Origin: Sphingomonas hankookensis
GTDB lineage: Bacteria; Pseudomonadota; Alphaproteobacteria; Sphingomonadales; Sphingomonadaceae
Length of the DNA stretch: 64,000 bases
Direction: 5' to 3'
NCBI RefSeq assembly: GCF_022664465.1
Contig: NZ_JAKREV010000001.1
Location: forward strand, 930,001 to 994,000
A program made the translations under genes and the position numbers. Below are positions 44,196 to 53,300 of this stretch, in pieces. The first letter of the stretch is position 1. Each line of letters starts with the position of its first letter. The notes under the pieces were generated by a model. It was not told the origin of the DNA, ran no database searches, and worked only from the letters and a program-made list of their open reading frames with translations.

Positions 44196-45756
44196 TCGTA
44201 TAAGTCCCCTGCCGGGCTTGACCGACGCCGCCGATCGCGCTCCCCTGCACATGGCGGAGGGGCACATGATCGGTTGGCAGGACGAAGCGGGCGACACCCA
44301 TCGCGGCACCCTGTTCGCAGCGTTCGCGGCGCTGGCGGGCGGACAGGCGCACAGCTTCCCCGCGCTCCGTCCGCATCAGCGCGAGCCGTGGCACGCCTTC
44401 ACCGTACAGGTCGCCGCGCTCGCGCTGATCCACGCCGGTACCGACACGCTCCCGACCGGCGAAGCCGCATGGCGCGACCTGCTGCTCGCCCTCACCCCCG
44501 ACACGCCCGAGGCGTGGGAGCTGGTCGTCGACGACTGGTCGAAACCCGCTTTGCTCCAGCCGCCGACGGCCACCCCCGCCGACAAGGCCGCGTACAAGAA
44601 CCGCCTGCCCACCCCCGACACGCTCGACATGCTGGTGACCGCCAAGAATCACGACCTGAAGCAAGCGCGGATGGTCGGCGCGGGCGACGAACACTGGCTG
44701 TTCGCGCTGGTGACGCTGCAAACGACCGAAGGCTTTCTCGGCGCCGGCAACTACGGCATCTCGCGGATGAATGGCGGGTTCGCCACCCGCATGAGCCTCG
44801 GCATCCGGCCGGCGGGCGGCGCGGGCCACGCGTTCCGCCGCGACGTCGAGCGCCTGCTCGCCGACGCCCGCGCGCGCCCGAACCGCCGCACCGGCACCCC
44901 GCTGCTGTGGACCGTGCCATGGGACGGCGCCTTGCCGCTCGACTATGACAAGCTCGACGAACTCTATGTCGAAATCTGCCGCCGGGTCCGCCTGCGCCGC
45001 ACGTCGACCGGCATCGAGGCGCTGACGGCCGGGTCGAAGGCCCCCCGCGTCGCGGCCAGCGAGTTGAAAGGCCGCACGCGCGACCCATGGGCGCCGATGA
45101 AGGCCGACGGATCGACCAGCCACACCCCGACCGGCGCGGGCTTCGGCTATCGCCAGATGGCGAACCTGCTCGACAAGACCAAGATCACGCTCCCCCCGCT
45201 CGCCTATGCCGACCCGGCCGACGCCCCTGACGGCCTGTCGATCGTCGCGGCGGCGCTGGTGCGGGGGCAGGGCAAGACCGAGGGGCTGCACCGCCGCACC
45301 ATCCGCACCCATGGCGCGCGCCGCGACACCGATGTTCGCCCGATCGCGATCGAACGCATCGGCGAAGTCGCCCGCAAACGCGCCGACGAAGGGTTCGAGG
45401 CCAGCCGCCGCCTCAGCCGCGCGCTGATCTCACTGGTACAGGGCGGCCCCGAACGCGCCCGATTGGACGACGATTCCGCCAAGAAGAAGACCGAACGCTG
45501 GCTCGCCCGCTTCAACGACGCGGTCGACGGCATCTTCTTCGATGCCCCCTTCTGGGACGAGGTGTCGGGCGTGACCGACAATCCGCGCATGGCCTGGCGG
45601 ATCACGCTGCGCGACATCGCCCGCGACGTCTTCGACGTGGCCGCCGAAGCGGCACCGGGTACCGAAGTCCGCCGTATCCCGGCCCGCGCCCGCGCCGGAT
45701 CGCTACTCCACTATGAAATGAAGAAATGGGTCGAGGATGCCGAATATGGCGAGTAA
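44170..45756 (+). CDS. cas8e: Cascade large subunit Cas8e (Cse1/CasA)
   Basis: The large subunit of the type I-E surveillance complex, which recognises the PAM and recruits Cas3. The 528-residue length is near E. coli Cse1 (502). Family landmarks include F-P-A-L-R-P-H-Q, the G-F-L-G-A-G-N-Y-G-I-S-R-M-N-G-G segment and P-W-D-G. The start is uncertain. The frame opens at an ATG (44170) that overlaps drmB by 26 bp. Later starts are an ATG at 44251 and one at 44266, the latter with GGAGGGG a few bases upstream. The usual W-I-P-V N-terminal motif is missing, so the N terminus may be divergent or shortened. Its place directly behind drmB joins DISARM to Cascade. Confidence 0.87.
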   Translation: MPQRCSVVDRISPLPGLTDAADRAPLHMAEGHMIGWQDEAGDTHRGTLFAAFAALAGGQAHSFPALRPHQREPWHAFTVQVAALALIHAGTDTLPTGEAAWRDLLLALTPDTPEAWELVVDDWSKPALLQPPTATPADKAAYKNRLPTPDTLDMLVTAKNHDLKQARMVGAGDEHWLFALVTLQTTEGFLGAGNYGISRMNGGFATRMSLGIRPAGGAGHAFRRDVERLLADARARPNRRTGTPLLWTVPWDGALPLDYDKLDELYVEICRRVRLRRTSTGIEALTAGSKAPRVAASELKGRTRDPWAPMKADGSTSHTPTGAGFGYRQMANLLDKTKITLPPLAYADPADAPDGLSIVAAALVRGQGKTEGLHRRTIRTHGARRDTDVRPIAIERIGEVARKRADEGFEASRRLSRALISLVQGGPERARLDDDSAKKKTERWLARFNDAVDGIFFDAPFWDEVSGVTDNPRMAWRITLRDIARDVFDVAAEAAPGTEVRRIPARARAGSLLHYEMKKWVEDAEYGE

Positions 45757-46279
45757 CCCCGCCGCCGCGAACGCGGACCCCACGACCGCTGAGAAGCCCG
45801 ACGACTGGATGACGTCGATCTCGCGCCAGACGCATGGCATGTCGAGCGGCGACCGCGCGGCGCTGCGTCGGATGGAGCTGACCAGGTCGCCGGGCGCCGA
45901 TGCGGTCGCGATCAAGATGCTGCTCCGGGCGGACGTGCCGGAGTTGCGGGTCAGGGACGACTGGACCCGGTTGCGCCTGATCGGCCATTTCGCCGGGCTG
46001 CTGTCGGGCACCGCCGCGCTCTATCCGCATGACGAACGGCGCGGGGTCGGGGCGGCGCTGTTCGAAGCTGGCTTTTCGGAAAAACGCCTGCTGCGGCTGC
46101 TCGCCAGCCGGGGGGAGGCGCTGGGCGGTCAGCTGGCGCTCGCCGTCCGCATTCTGTCGCGGGAACGTCAGCCGGTGAACCTGTGGGACATCTATCACCT
46201 GCTGGGCGGCGATCCGGTCAAATCCGACGCCGCCCGGCTGCGCATGGCGCGGCATTATTACGCCGCGCAGGCGAAATAG
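45746..46279 (+). CDS. cse2: Cascade small subunit Cse2 (CasB)
   Basis: The small, helical subunit, present as a dimer in type I-E Cascade, that stabilises the displaced target strand. The 177-residue protein has an Ala/Pro/Asp-rich leader of about 25 residues and then the family pattern: A-L-R-R-M near 45, L-F-E-A-G-F-S-E-K-R-L-L-R-L-L and the C-terminal W-D-I-Y-H-L-L. The ATG at 45746 has GAGG 9 bases upstream; an ATG three codons earlier lacks that spacing. The 5' end overlaps the cas8e 3' end by 11 bp. Confidence 0.88.
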   Translation: MASNPAAANADPTTAEKPDDWMTSISRQTHGMSSGDRAALRRMELTRSPGADAVAIKMLLRADVPELRVRDDWTRLRLIGHFAGLLSGTAALYPHDERRGVGAALFEAGFSEKRLLRLLASRGEALGGQLALAVRILSRERQPVNLWDIYHLLGGDPVKSDAARLRMARHYYAAQAK

Positions 46280-46297
46280 AACTAAGGGGGATTCCGC

Positions 46298-47512
46298 ATG
46301 ACGACCACCGCAACCGACGGCATCGTGCCGAAATTTATCCAGATCCATTTCCTCGCCGCATGGCCGGGTGCGTTGCTCAACCGCGACGATGCCGGCCTCG
46401 CCAAGCGCCTGCCCTTCGGCACCGCGACCCGGACGCGCGTGTCGTCGCAATGCCTGAAACGCCATTGGCGCATGGCCGACGATCCGCGCGCACTGCACGA
46501 ACTGGCCAAGCAGAACGGTGTCGAGGGCCTCCGCTCGAAACAGGCCATCGAGCGCGAAGTCACCGGGCCGCTGCGCGCCCGGTTCGACAAGGACATGATC
46601 GACGCGGTCGAGGAAGCGTTCATCACCAAATTCTACGGCAAGAATGCCAAGGACAAGCAGCAGCGTCAGGCACTGCTGTTCGGTCGACCCGAACTGAACT
46701 GGCTGCGCGAGGAAGCCGAACGCCTGCTCGCCGAAAGCGGCAGCGCGGCGGGCGTAAAGGCCGCCGCCGAAGTCTGGGTCAAGGAACAGAAGAACAATCT
46801 GAACCAGTTGCGCGACCAGAATCTGCTGGCCGCCTCGCTGGAGGCCGCGCTGTTCGGCCGCATGGTCACCAGCGACACCCGCGCGAACCGCGACGCCGCG
46901 ATCCATGTCGCCCATGCCTTCACCGTCCATGCGCTCCAGACCGAAACCGACTATTTCACCGTCGTCGACGACCTGCGCGACAAGGAACAGGGCGACGATG
47001 CCGGTGCGGCAGGCGTCTTCGACACCGAACTGACCTCCGGCCTCTATTACGGCTATGTCGTCGTCGACGTGCCGCTGCTGGTATCGAACCTGACCGGCTG
47101 CGACCGCAAAGACTGGACCGGCGATCACGACCGCGCGCTTGCTGCGCAGGTCGTCGAGCATCTCGTCCACCTCGTCGCCGAAATCTCGCCCGGCGCAAAG
47201 AAGGGCTCGACTGCGCCGTACAGTCGCGCCGAACTGGTGCTGGTCGAGGCGGGCGACCGCCAGCCGCGCACCCTCGCCAACGCCTTTCGGGACGCGATCG
47301 CGACGGAGGATCGCACCTCCAACCGTTCGCTCGGTCACCGCACGGCGCAGGCGATGACTAAGCACCTGCACGACCTCGACACGATGTACGAAACCGGCGA
47401 GGCCCGCCGCCTCGCTGCCTTGCCCGACATGGCCGTACCGGAAGTCGCCAATGGCAGCCTGCGCGAACTCGCCGCCTGGGCGGGCCAAGTCGTCCGGGAC
47501 GCGCGGGCGTGA
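46298..47512 (+). CDS. cas7e: Cascade backbone Cas7e (Cse4/CasC)
   Basis: The backbone subunit, six copies of which coat the crRNA in type I-E Cascade. The 404-residue protein opens with the family text F-I-Q-I-H-F-L-A-A-W-P-G-A-L-L-N-R-D-D and K-R-L-P-F-G, then R-V-S-S-Q-C-L-K-R-H-W-R. It is somewhat longer than E. coli Cas7 (363). A strong GGGGG ribosome-binding site precedes the ATG and an 18-bp gap follows cse2, as expected for the subunit needed in most copies. The stop overlaps the cas5e start (GTGA). Confidence 0.94.
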   Translation: MTTTATDGIVPKFIQIHFLAAWPGALLNRDDAGLAKRLPFGTATRTRVSSQCLKRHWRMADDPRALHELAKQNGVEGLRSKQAIEREVTGPLRARFDKDMIDAVEEAFITKFYGKNAKDKQQRQALLFGRPELNWLREEAERLLAESGSAAGVKAAAEVWVKEQKNNLNQLRDQNLLAASLEAALFGRMVTSDTRANRDAAIHVAHAFTVHALQTETDYFTVVDDLRDKEQGDDAGAAGVFDTELTSGLYYGYVVVDVPLLVSNLTGCDRKDWTGDHDRALAAQVVEHLVHLVAEISPGAKKGSTAPYSRAELVLVEAGDRQPRTLANAFRDAIATEDRTSNRSLGHRTAQAMTKHLHDLDTMYETGEARRLAALPDMAVPEVANGSLRELAAWAGQVVRDARA

Positions 47513-48240
47513 AACACCTGCTGCTCGATTGCGACGCGCCGTTGATGAGCTTCGGCGGCGATCTGGTCGATGCGTATGGCGTGGTGCGCGACTTCCCGGC
47601 GAAATCGATGGTTGCCGGGCTGTTCGCCAACGCGCTCGGCTGGGAACGCCATGACGCCGATGCCCATGCCGCGTTGCAGGCGCGGCTGACGATCGGATCG
47701 GCGCGGGTCGGCGAAGGACGGCGTGAGCGCGAGTTCCAGACCGCGCAGCTGGGCGCGAACGATCGCGGCTGGACCACGCGCGGCCGGGTGGAGGGCCGCG
47801 CGGGCGGTGCCGACACTTATAAATCGCCGCACATCCGCTACCGCGACATGGACGCCGACGCCCGCGTGCTGATTGCCTGCCGGCTCGAACCGGCGGACGC
47901 CGCGCCCGATCTCGACGCGCTGGCTGCGGCGCTGATCCGCCCCGAACGCCCGCTCTTCCTCGGGCGCAAGCCGTTCGTGCCGTCGCGTCCGCTGCTTCTG
48001 GCGGTGGTCGAAGCGGACACGATCCTCGACGCGCTGACGCTGGGGTTCGAAAGGATCGATCTTGCCCGCCCCGCCGCGATCCGCGCGCAATGGCCCTTCG
48101 GCGAACCGACTGGCGCGGTGGTGACCCACGGTGCGCAAACGGCGGAACTGACCGACGAACGCCACTGGCCCGCCGGGGTCCATGCGGGCCTCCGCCGCGT
48201 GGTCCATGGCCGGCTCGACTGGCCGCAGGTGACGCCATGA
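47509..48240 (+). CDS. cas5e: Cascade crRNA 5'-handle binding subunit Cas5e (CasD)
   Basis: A RAMP-fold protein that caps the 5' handle of the crRNA and contacts Cas8e. The 243-residue sequence begins with the typical L-L-L-D-C-D-A-P-L-M-S-F-G strand. It contains the K-S-M-V-A-G-L-F-A-N-A-L-G-W helix and the G-R-K-P-F-V-P-S-R-P-L loop characteristic of type I-E Cas5. The start is a GTG overlapping the cas7e stop, and the stop overlaps the cas6e ATG (ATGA). Confidence 0.93.
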   Translation: MKHLLLDCDAPLMSFGGDLVDAYGVVRDFPAKSMVAGLFANALGWERHDADAHAALQARLTIGSARVGEGRREREFQTAQLGANDRGWTTRGRVEGRAGGADTYKSPHIRYRDMDADARVLIACRLEPADAAPDLDALAAALIRPERPLFLGRKPFVPSRPLLLAVVEADTILDALTLGFERIDLARPAAIRAQWPFGEPTGAVVTHGAQTAELTDERHWPAGVHAGLRRVVHGRLDWPQVTP

Positions 48241-49004
48241 CACTGCACCTCATCCGTATCGGCATCCATGTCCGCGCACTCGCATCCTTCGCGGTGGCGC
48301 GACGGCTAAGCGACGACGATTTCGGCTATGCGCTCCACGCCGCGCTCACCGCCCGCTTCGGCGATGCCGCGCCGCGTCCGTTCCGCTTCCTCCCCGACCA
48401 TGAATCGGGACCGCATCTGCTGGGCTATGTCGAGGATCGGGCCGCGTTCGACGACGCTGCCGCGCTGCCGCCGGCCGATGCTGCTGTGGATGCCGTGTTC
48501 GGAGGCGAACCCGGTCTACGAACCATGCCGGAAACGTGGCGCGAGGGCGCGCGCTATGGCTTCGAGGTGCGGGTGCGCCCCGTCGTCCGCTTCGGCAAGA
48601 GCGTGCGCGCCGCGCGCAACGACCGTGCCGGCGGCTGGCTGCAAGGCGCCGGAGAGATCGACGCCCACACCGCCGCACGCGAACGGGCCGAACTGGCTGG
48701 TGGCGACCCCGATACGGTCGATCGGGAGGCGGTCTATATCCACTGGCTCGCGAAACGCCTCGCCGATGCCGCAACCCTCGACCATACCGATCTGCGGCAC
48801 TTCCGCCGCACCCGCACCCTGCGCAACACCCACCGCAGCGAAGGACGGCGCACCCAGCGGGTCGAAGGGCCCGACGCGCTGATCGGCGGGACGCTGACCA
48901 TCGCCGATCCCGCCGCCTTTGCCACGCTGCTGGCCAAGGGCATCGGGCGTCATAGCGCCTTCGGCTATGGCATGTTGCTGCTCGCCCCGCCCGCCCGCGG
49001 ATAA
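48237..49004 (+). CDS. cas6e: CRISPR RNA endonuclease Cas6e (Cse3/CasE)
   Basis: Cleaves the precursor CRISPR RNA within each repeat, at the base of its hairpin, and stays bound to the 3' handle. The 255-residue protein has two ferredoxin-like folds. The catalytic-type pair Y31 and H34 occurs in G-Y-A-L-H, matching the Y-x-x-H arrangement of Cas6e. The C-terminal glycine-rich loop is G-I-G-R-H-S-A-F-G-Y-G. The ATG at 48237 overlaps the cas5e stop; the frame is open further upstream inside cas5e. The array repeat has a 6-bp stem with a 4-base loop suited to this enzyme. Confidence 0.93.
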   Translation: MTLHLIRIGIHVRALASFAVARRLSDDDFGYALHAALTARFGDAAPRPFRFLPDHESGPHLLGYVEDRAAFDDAAALPPADAAVDAVFGGEPGLRTMPETWREGARYGFEVRVRPVVRFGKSVRAARNDRAGGWLQGAGEIDAHTAARERAELAGGDPDTVDREAVYIHWLAKRLADAATLDHTDLRHFRRTRTLRNTHRSEGRRTQRVEGPDALIGGTLTIADPAAFATLLAKGIGRHSAFGYGMLLLAPPARG

Positions 49005-49906
49005 TGTTGTCGGGGCGCCTCGGCCTCGAAAAGGCCCGCATCCCCCATGCCGACCGGCAGGGGCTGGTCTGGCTCGACCGGGGGCGGCTGGAGGTGGAGG
49101 ATGGCTGCCTGCGCTTCGTGACCGCCGGTGGCGGGGCGCTGGGCGCGGGCGATTACCAGATTCCCTACCATGCGATCTCGATCGTGCTGCTGGGACCGGG
49201 GTCCAGCGTGACGCACGACGCGCTCCGGCTGCTGGCGCGGCATGGCTGTGCGCTGGCGGCGATCGGTGACGGCGCGGTCCGCTTCTACACCGCGCCGCCG
49301 CTGATGCCGGACAGTTCGGCGCTGGCCCGCGCGCAGGTACGGCGCTGGTCCGACCCGAAGCTCCGCATGGAAACCGCGCGGGCGATGTATGCGATGCGCT
49401 TCGGACAGATCGTGCGGACGCGCGACATCACCGTGCTGCGCGGGCAGGAGGGCGCGCGGATCAAGCGTGCCTATGTCATGGCCGCCGAACGCCATGGCAT
49501 CGTGTGGAACGGGCGCCGCTACGACCGCGAAAATCCGGAAGGCGGCGACCTCGCGAACCAGGCGATCAACCATGCCGGATCGGCAATGACCGCCGCGGCG
49601 GCGGTCGCGGTGGCGGCGACCGGCGCCATCCCGCAGCTAGGCTTCGTGCACGAGGATTCGGGGCAGAGTTTCGTCCTCGATATCGCCGACCTGTACCGCC
49701 ACGACGTGCTGCTCGACATCGCCTTCGGTGCGGTGCGCGAGGCGCGCGGGCGGGGTGCCGCCCCGATCGAACGGCTGGTGCGGAAACGCGCGGCGCTGCT
49801 GTTCCGCCAGCGCAGCGTGATCCCGGGCATGATCGACCGGATCAAGACGCTGCTGATGCCCGGAGAGGCGGTTGCGGCGGACACCGGTGCGGGGGTGGCG
49901 ACCTGA
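49004..49906 (+). CDS. cas1e: CRISPR adaptation integrase Cas1 (type I-E)
   Basis: The integrase that, with Cas2, inserts new spacers at the leader end of the array. The 300-residue protein carries the metal-binding residues of the family: E149 in G-Q-E-G-A-R, H216 in G-F-V-H-E-D and D226 in L-D-I-A-D-L-Y. All correspond to the catalytic triad of E. coli Cas1 (E141, H208, D221). The start overlaps the cas6e stop by one base (TAATG) and the stop overlaps cas2e (TGATG). Nothing suggests inactivation, so adaptation is probably functional, in line with the long array. Confidence 0.95.
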   Translation: MLSGRLGLEKARIPHADRQGLVWLDRGRLEVEDGCLRFVTAGGGALGAGDYQIPYHAISIVLLGPGSSVTHDALRLLARHGCALAAIGDGAVRFYTAPPLMPDSSALARAQVRRWSDPKLRMETARAMYAMRFGQIVRTRDITVLRGQEGARIKRAYVMAAERHGIVWNGRRYDRENPEGGDLANQAINHAGSAMTAAAAVAVAATGAIPQLGFVHEDSGQSFVLDIADLYRHDVLLDIAFGAVREARGRGAAPIERLVRKRAALLFRQRSVIPGMIDRIKTLLMPGEAVAADTGAGVAT

Positions 49907-50235
49907 TGCCGCTGACGGTCGTCATCACCCGCGACGTGGAGGACCGCTATCGCGGCTTTCTCGGCTCGGCGATGCTCGAACTGGCGCCCGGCGTCTATGC
50001 CCAGCCGCGGATGAGTGCCGGCGTGCGTGGCCGCATCTGGACGGTGGTCGAGGAATGGCACGCCCGCCTGCGCCGGGGCAGCATCGTGATGTGCTGGGCC
50101 GAACCTTCGTCTGCCGGCGGACTCGGCCTGTCGGTGCTCGGCGAACCGCCGAAAGACGTCGTATCGCACGACGGAATCCTCCTCGTCCGCCGCGCCCTCT
50201 CCTCCCGCAACGGCCCGCAGCAGCCAACCGGCTGA
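49906..50235 (+). CDS. cas2e: CRISPR adaptation protein Cas2 (type I-E, CasE-type Cas2)
   Basis: Structural partner of Cas1. The 109-residue protein shows the type I-E Cas2 form: P-L-T-V-V-I-T-R-D-V strand, G-F-L-G-S-A-M-L-E-L-A-P-G-V-Y and the R-I-W-T-V-V-E-E-W helix, with a short Pro/Gln-rich tail. The start overlaps the cas1e stop. It is the last gene of the rightward string; the CRISPR leader begins directly after its stop. Confidence 0.94.
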   Translation: MPLTVVITRDVEDRYRGFLGSAMLELAPGVYAQPRMSAGVRGRIWTVVEEWHARLRRGSIVMCWAEPSSAGGLGLSVLGEPPKDVVSHDGILLVRRALSSRNGPQQPTG

Positions 50236-50332
50236 AGCAGCGTTGCAGGCGTGTCTTTGAAATCGTAAAGAAATTGACGGATGCAAGGCCGTTACCAACA
50301 ATCCAAACAAGTTGAACATCTTAATCCCAAGA
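50236..50332 (+). promoter_or_regulatory. CRISPR leader
   Basis: The 97 bp between the cas2e stop and the first repeat are clearly more A+T-rich than their surroundings, as leaders usually are. A sigma70-like promoter is possible: TTGACG (50274-50279), 17 bases, AACAAT (50297-50302), which would start transcription about 24 bases before repeat 1. IHF commonly bends type I-E leaders for adaptation; AATCCAAACAAGTTG in this leader only loosely resembles an IHF site. Confidence 0.7.
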
Positions 50333-53300
50333 GTCTCCCCCGCACCCGCGGGGATCCACCCCGACACCAGCGAGCTTGTCGAGCAGCGCGTCAGTCTCCC
50401 CCGCACCCGCGGGGATCCACCCCGCCACGCTCTTGCCGAAGCCTACAGCGCCACGTCTCCCCCGCACCCGCGGGGATCCACCCCCTGAATGCCAATGCCG
50501 GTTCCGTCCCCCGGCGTCTCCCCCGCACCCGCGGGGATCCACCCCCCGCATCCGACGGTTTGGGCGGCGGCCCCGCGTCTCCCCCGCACCCGCGGGGATC
50601 CACCCCTCGAGCTGGCGCTGCAGCAGAGCACGTCGCAGTCTCCCCCGCACCCGCGGGGATCCACCCCGGTCGTGGCGATAGGTCCACCGGACGCCGAAGT
50701 CTCCCCCGCACCCGCGGGGATCCACCCGACGTCGGCCGGTCGCATCTGCGTATCACACGGTCTCCCCCGCACCCGCGGGGATCCACCCAATGTCCATCCT
50801 CAATATCCGCAAGGCCAAGCGTCTCCCCCGCACCCGCGGGGATCCACCCCAGACCATCAACGGCATCGTGGGCACGGTGCGGTCTCCCCCGCACCCGCGG
50901 GGATCCACCCGTCCTTGTCATCCATTCCGATGTTTTCGGAACGTCTCCCCCGCACCCGCGGGGATCCACCCTGCAGTCCGTGGCCAACACCGCGCTGTCG
51001 GCAGTCTCCCCCGCACCCGCGGGGATCCACCCCTGCTGGCTGGTCGGGGCTATTGTTTGAGCGAGTCTCCCCCGCACCCGCGGGGATCCACCCGGCGGGT
51101 TTATCCGCCACGGTATCGAGTTCAAGTCTCCCCCGCACCCGCGGGGATCCACCCCAATCGGAATGGGGATAGGTGACGGACTAGTGGTCTCCCCCGCACC
51201 CGCGGGGATCCACCCTGAGTTTTCAGCCACAGGAACCCTGTGGCGGTGTCTCCCCCGCACCCGCGGGGATCCACCCTGGTCCTGATGGATGCCGGCACGA
51301 TCGCAAAGGTCTCCCCCGCACCCGCGGGGATCCACCCAGTCCCGCAGCGACATGCCCATGGTGCCGTTGGTCTCCCCCGCACCCGCGGGGATCCACCCGT
51401 TAATTTTACGGCCAAGCGCAGCGGGTCCGCGTCTCCCCCGCACCCGCGGGGATCCACCCTTCCCGCCGTCCACGCTGTACGATGAAGCCTAGTCTCCCCC
51501 GCACCCGCGGGGATCCACCCGCTTCGGGCTGCAAGCGGATCGGCCTGACGATGTCTCCCCCGCACCCGCGGGGATCCACCCCGCATAGCATCGGTCACCG
51601 CATCGACCTGCGCGTCTCCCCCGCACCCGCGGGGATCCACCCTGATCTTGGCTGTGCCCATCCCGGCGGGCGCGGTCTCCCCCGCACCCGCGGGGATCCA
51701 CCCATCACCGCGTTCTGCGCGCTATTTCCCGCGTTGTCTCCCCCGCACCCGCGGGGATCCACCATCGCGGTCGCGCTGGCCCCACGTGCCGCATTGGTCT
51801 CCCCCGCACCCGCGGGGATCCACCCATCGCCCACACGCAGCAGCTCGTCGCGGCGACGTCTCCCCCGCACCCGCGGGGATCCACCCGCCGCTTGGAGCGA
51901 TTTGACGGGCGAGTTCACGTCTCCCCCGCACCCGCGGGGATCCACCCCTATCGCGGCTCCGATCCAGTCGCGATCATCAGTCTCCCCCGCACCCGCGGGG
52001 ATCCACCCGGGGATAGTGTCGGTGTCGCGACGTCGTGGTCGTCTCCCCCGCACCCGCGGGGATCCACCCTTGGTTCTCGCCGTCCGCCAGCACGACCTTG
52101 AGTCTCCCCCGCACCCGCGGGGATCCACCCCACACGGTCATCGCTAGGCGAAAGGTCCACGCGTCTCCCCCGCACCCGCGGGGATCCACCCGGGTCAGGC
52201 ACCGTCGCGGCTGGCGGCACGTCGTCTCCCCCGCACCTGCGGGGATCCACCCCCCGTTCGAGTATGTTGACGACGAGACGGAGTGTCTCCCCCGCACCCG
52301 CGGGGATCCACCCCGACCTAGACGCGCACAGCCTTGCGTTCGCCAGTCTCCCCCGCACCCGCGGGGATCCACCCTCGATCCTCAATCCCTTTCGCGACGC
52401 GTGCCGGTCTCCCCCGCACCCGCGGGGATCCACCCCTCGGTACCGTGCCGGGGCGGGGCTGATGTCAGTCTCCCCCGCACCCGCGGGGATCCACCCCAGC
52501 CCCTTCGGACCGAAGGCAATCCAGACCAGTCTCCCCCGCACCCGCGGGGATCCACCCCTGTCGCGCTACGCGCAGGCCGGCACCCGTCGGTCTCCCCCGC
52601 ACCCGCGGGGATCCACCCCGGTGCTCGACCGGTCGCTGCTGCTCGACATGGTCTCCCCCGCACCCGCGGGGATCCACCCCGTTTCGGCGGCCAAGCGGGC
52701 GCCGTATCGGGGTCTCCCCCGCACCCGCGGGGATCCACCCAAACGAGGACATTTGCGGTCACGCGCATGGACGTCTCCCCCGCACCCGCGGGGATCCACC
52801 GCGAGCCTCGGCGGCGACCTGACCATCCGCGATGTCTCCCCCGCACCCGCGGGGATCCACCCAGGGGAAGCCAGCGCATCAGCCGCGCACCTTGGTCTCC
52901 CCCGCACCCGCGGGGATCCACCCCTGGTACGCCGATGCACCATCCACCCCGTCTCGTCTCCCCCGCACCCGCGGGGATCCACCCGCCGTCATCCCGATGC
53001 CAGGTTCGGTTTCAGCGTCTCCCCCGCACCCGCGGGGATCCACCCACGCCATCGTGCGCACGCTGAATATAGACGACGTCTCCCCCGCACCCGCGGGGAT
53101 CCACCCTTGCCGGCGTGGTCGGGCAGGGCGGTGGCGATGTCTCCCCCGCACCCGCGGGGATCCACCCCCTCTGTCGGGGACCATCACACTGCTGTCCGGG
53201 TCTCCCCCGCACCCGCGGGGATCCACCCGTTCGAAGAGCAGGACGAGTGCATCTGCGCCCGTCTCCCCCGCACCCGCGGGGATCCACCCGAGCAGCGGTA

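Noticed and set aside
44196..44265. A hidden drmC or a dedicated cas8e promoter between drmB and cas8e
   Set aside because: The space is at most about 70 bp, too short for any phospholipase D gene. Text such as TTGATC...TATAAG does not give a -35/-10 pair with acceptable spacing.
45602..48265. 887-residue open frame antisense to cas8e, cse2, cas7e and cas5e
   Set aside because: High-GC shadow frame opposite well-identified Cascade genes; the sequence is Arg/Pro/Ala-rich without recognisable domains.
52619..52650. Possible self-targeting spacer: 16 bases of spacer 38 (52623-52638) match drmA at 41904-41919
   Set aside because: Only 16 of 32 bases match, they are in the middle and not at the seed end, and the word is a common GC-rich codon run (Leu-Asp-Arg-Ser-Leu). 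Chance similarity is the best explanation.
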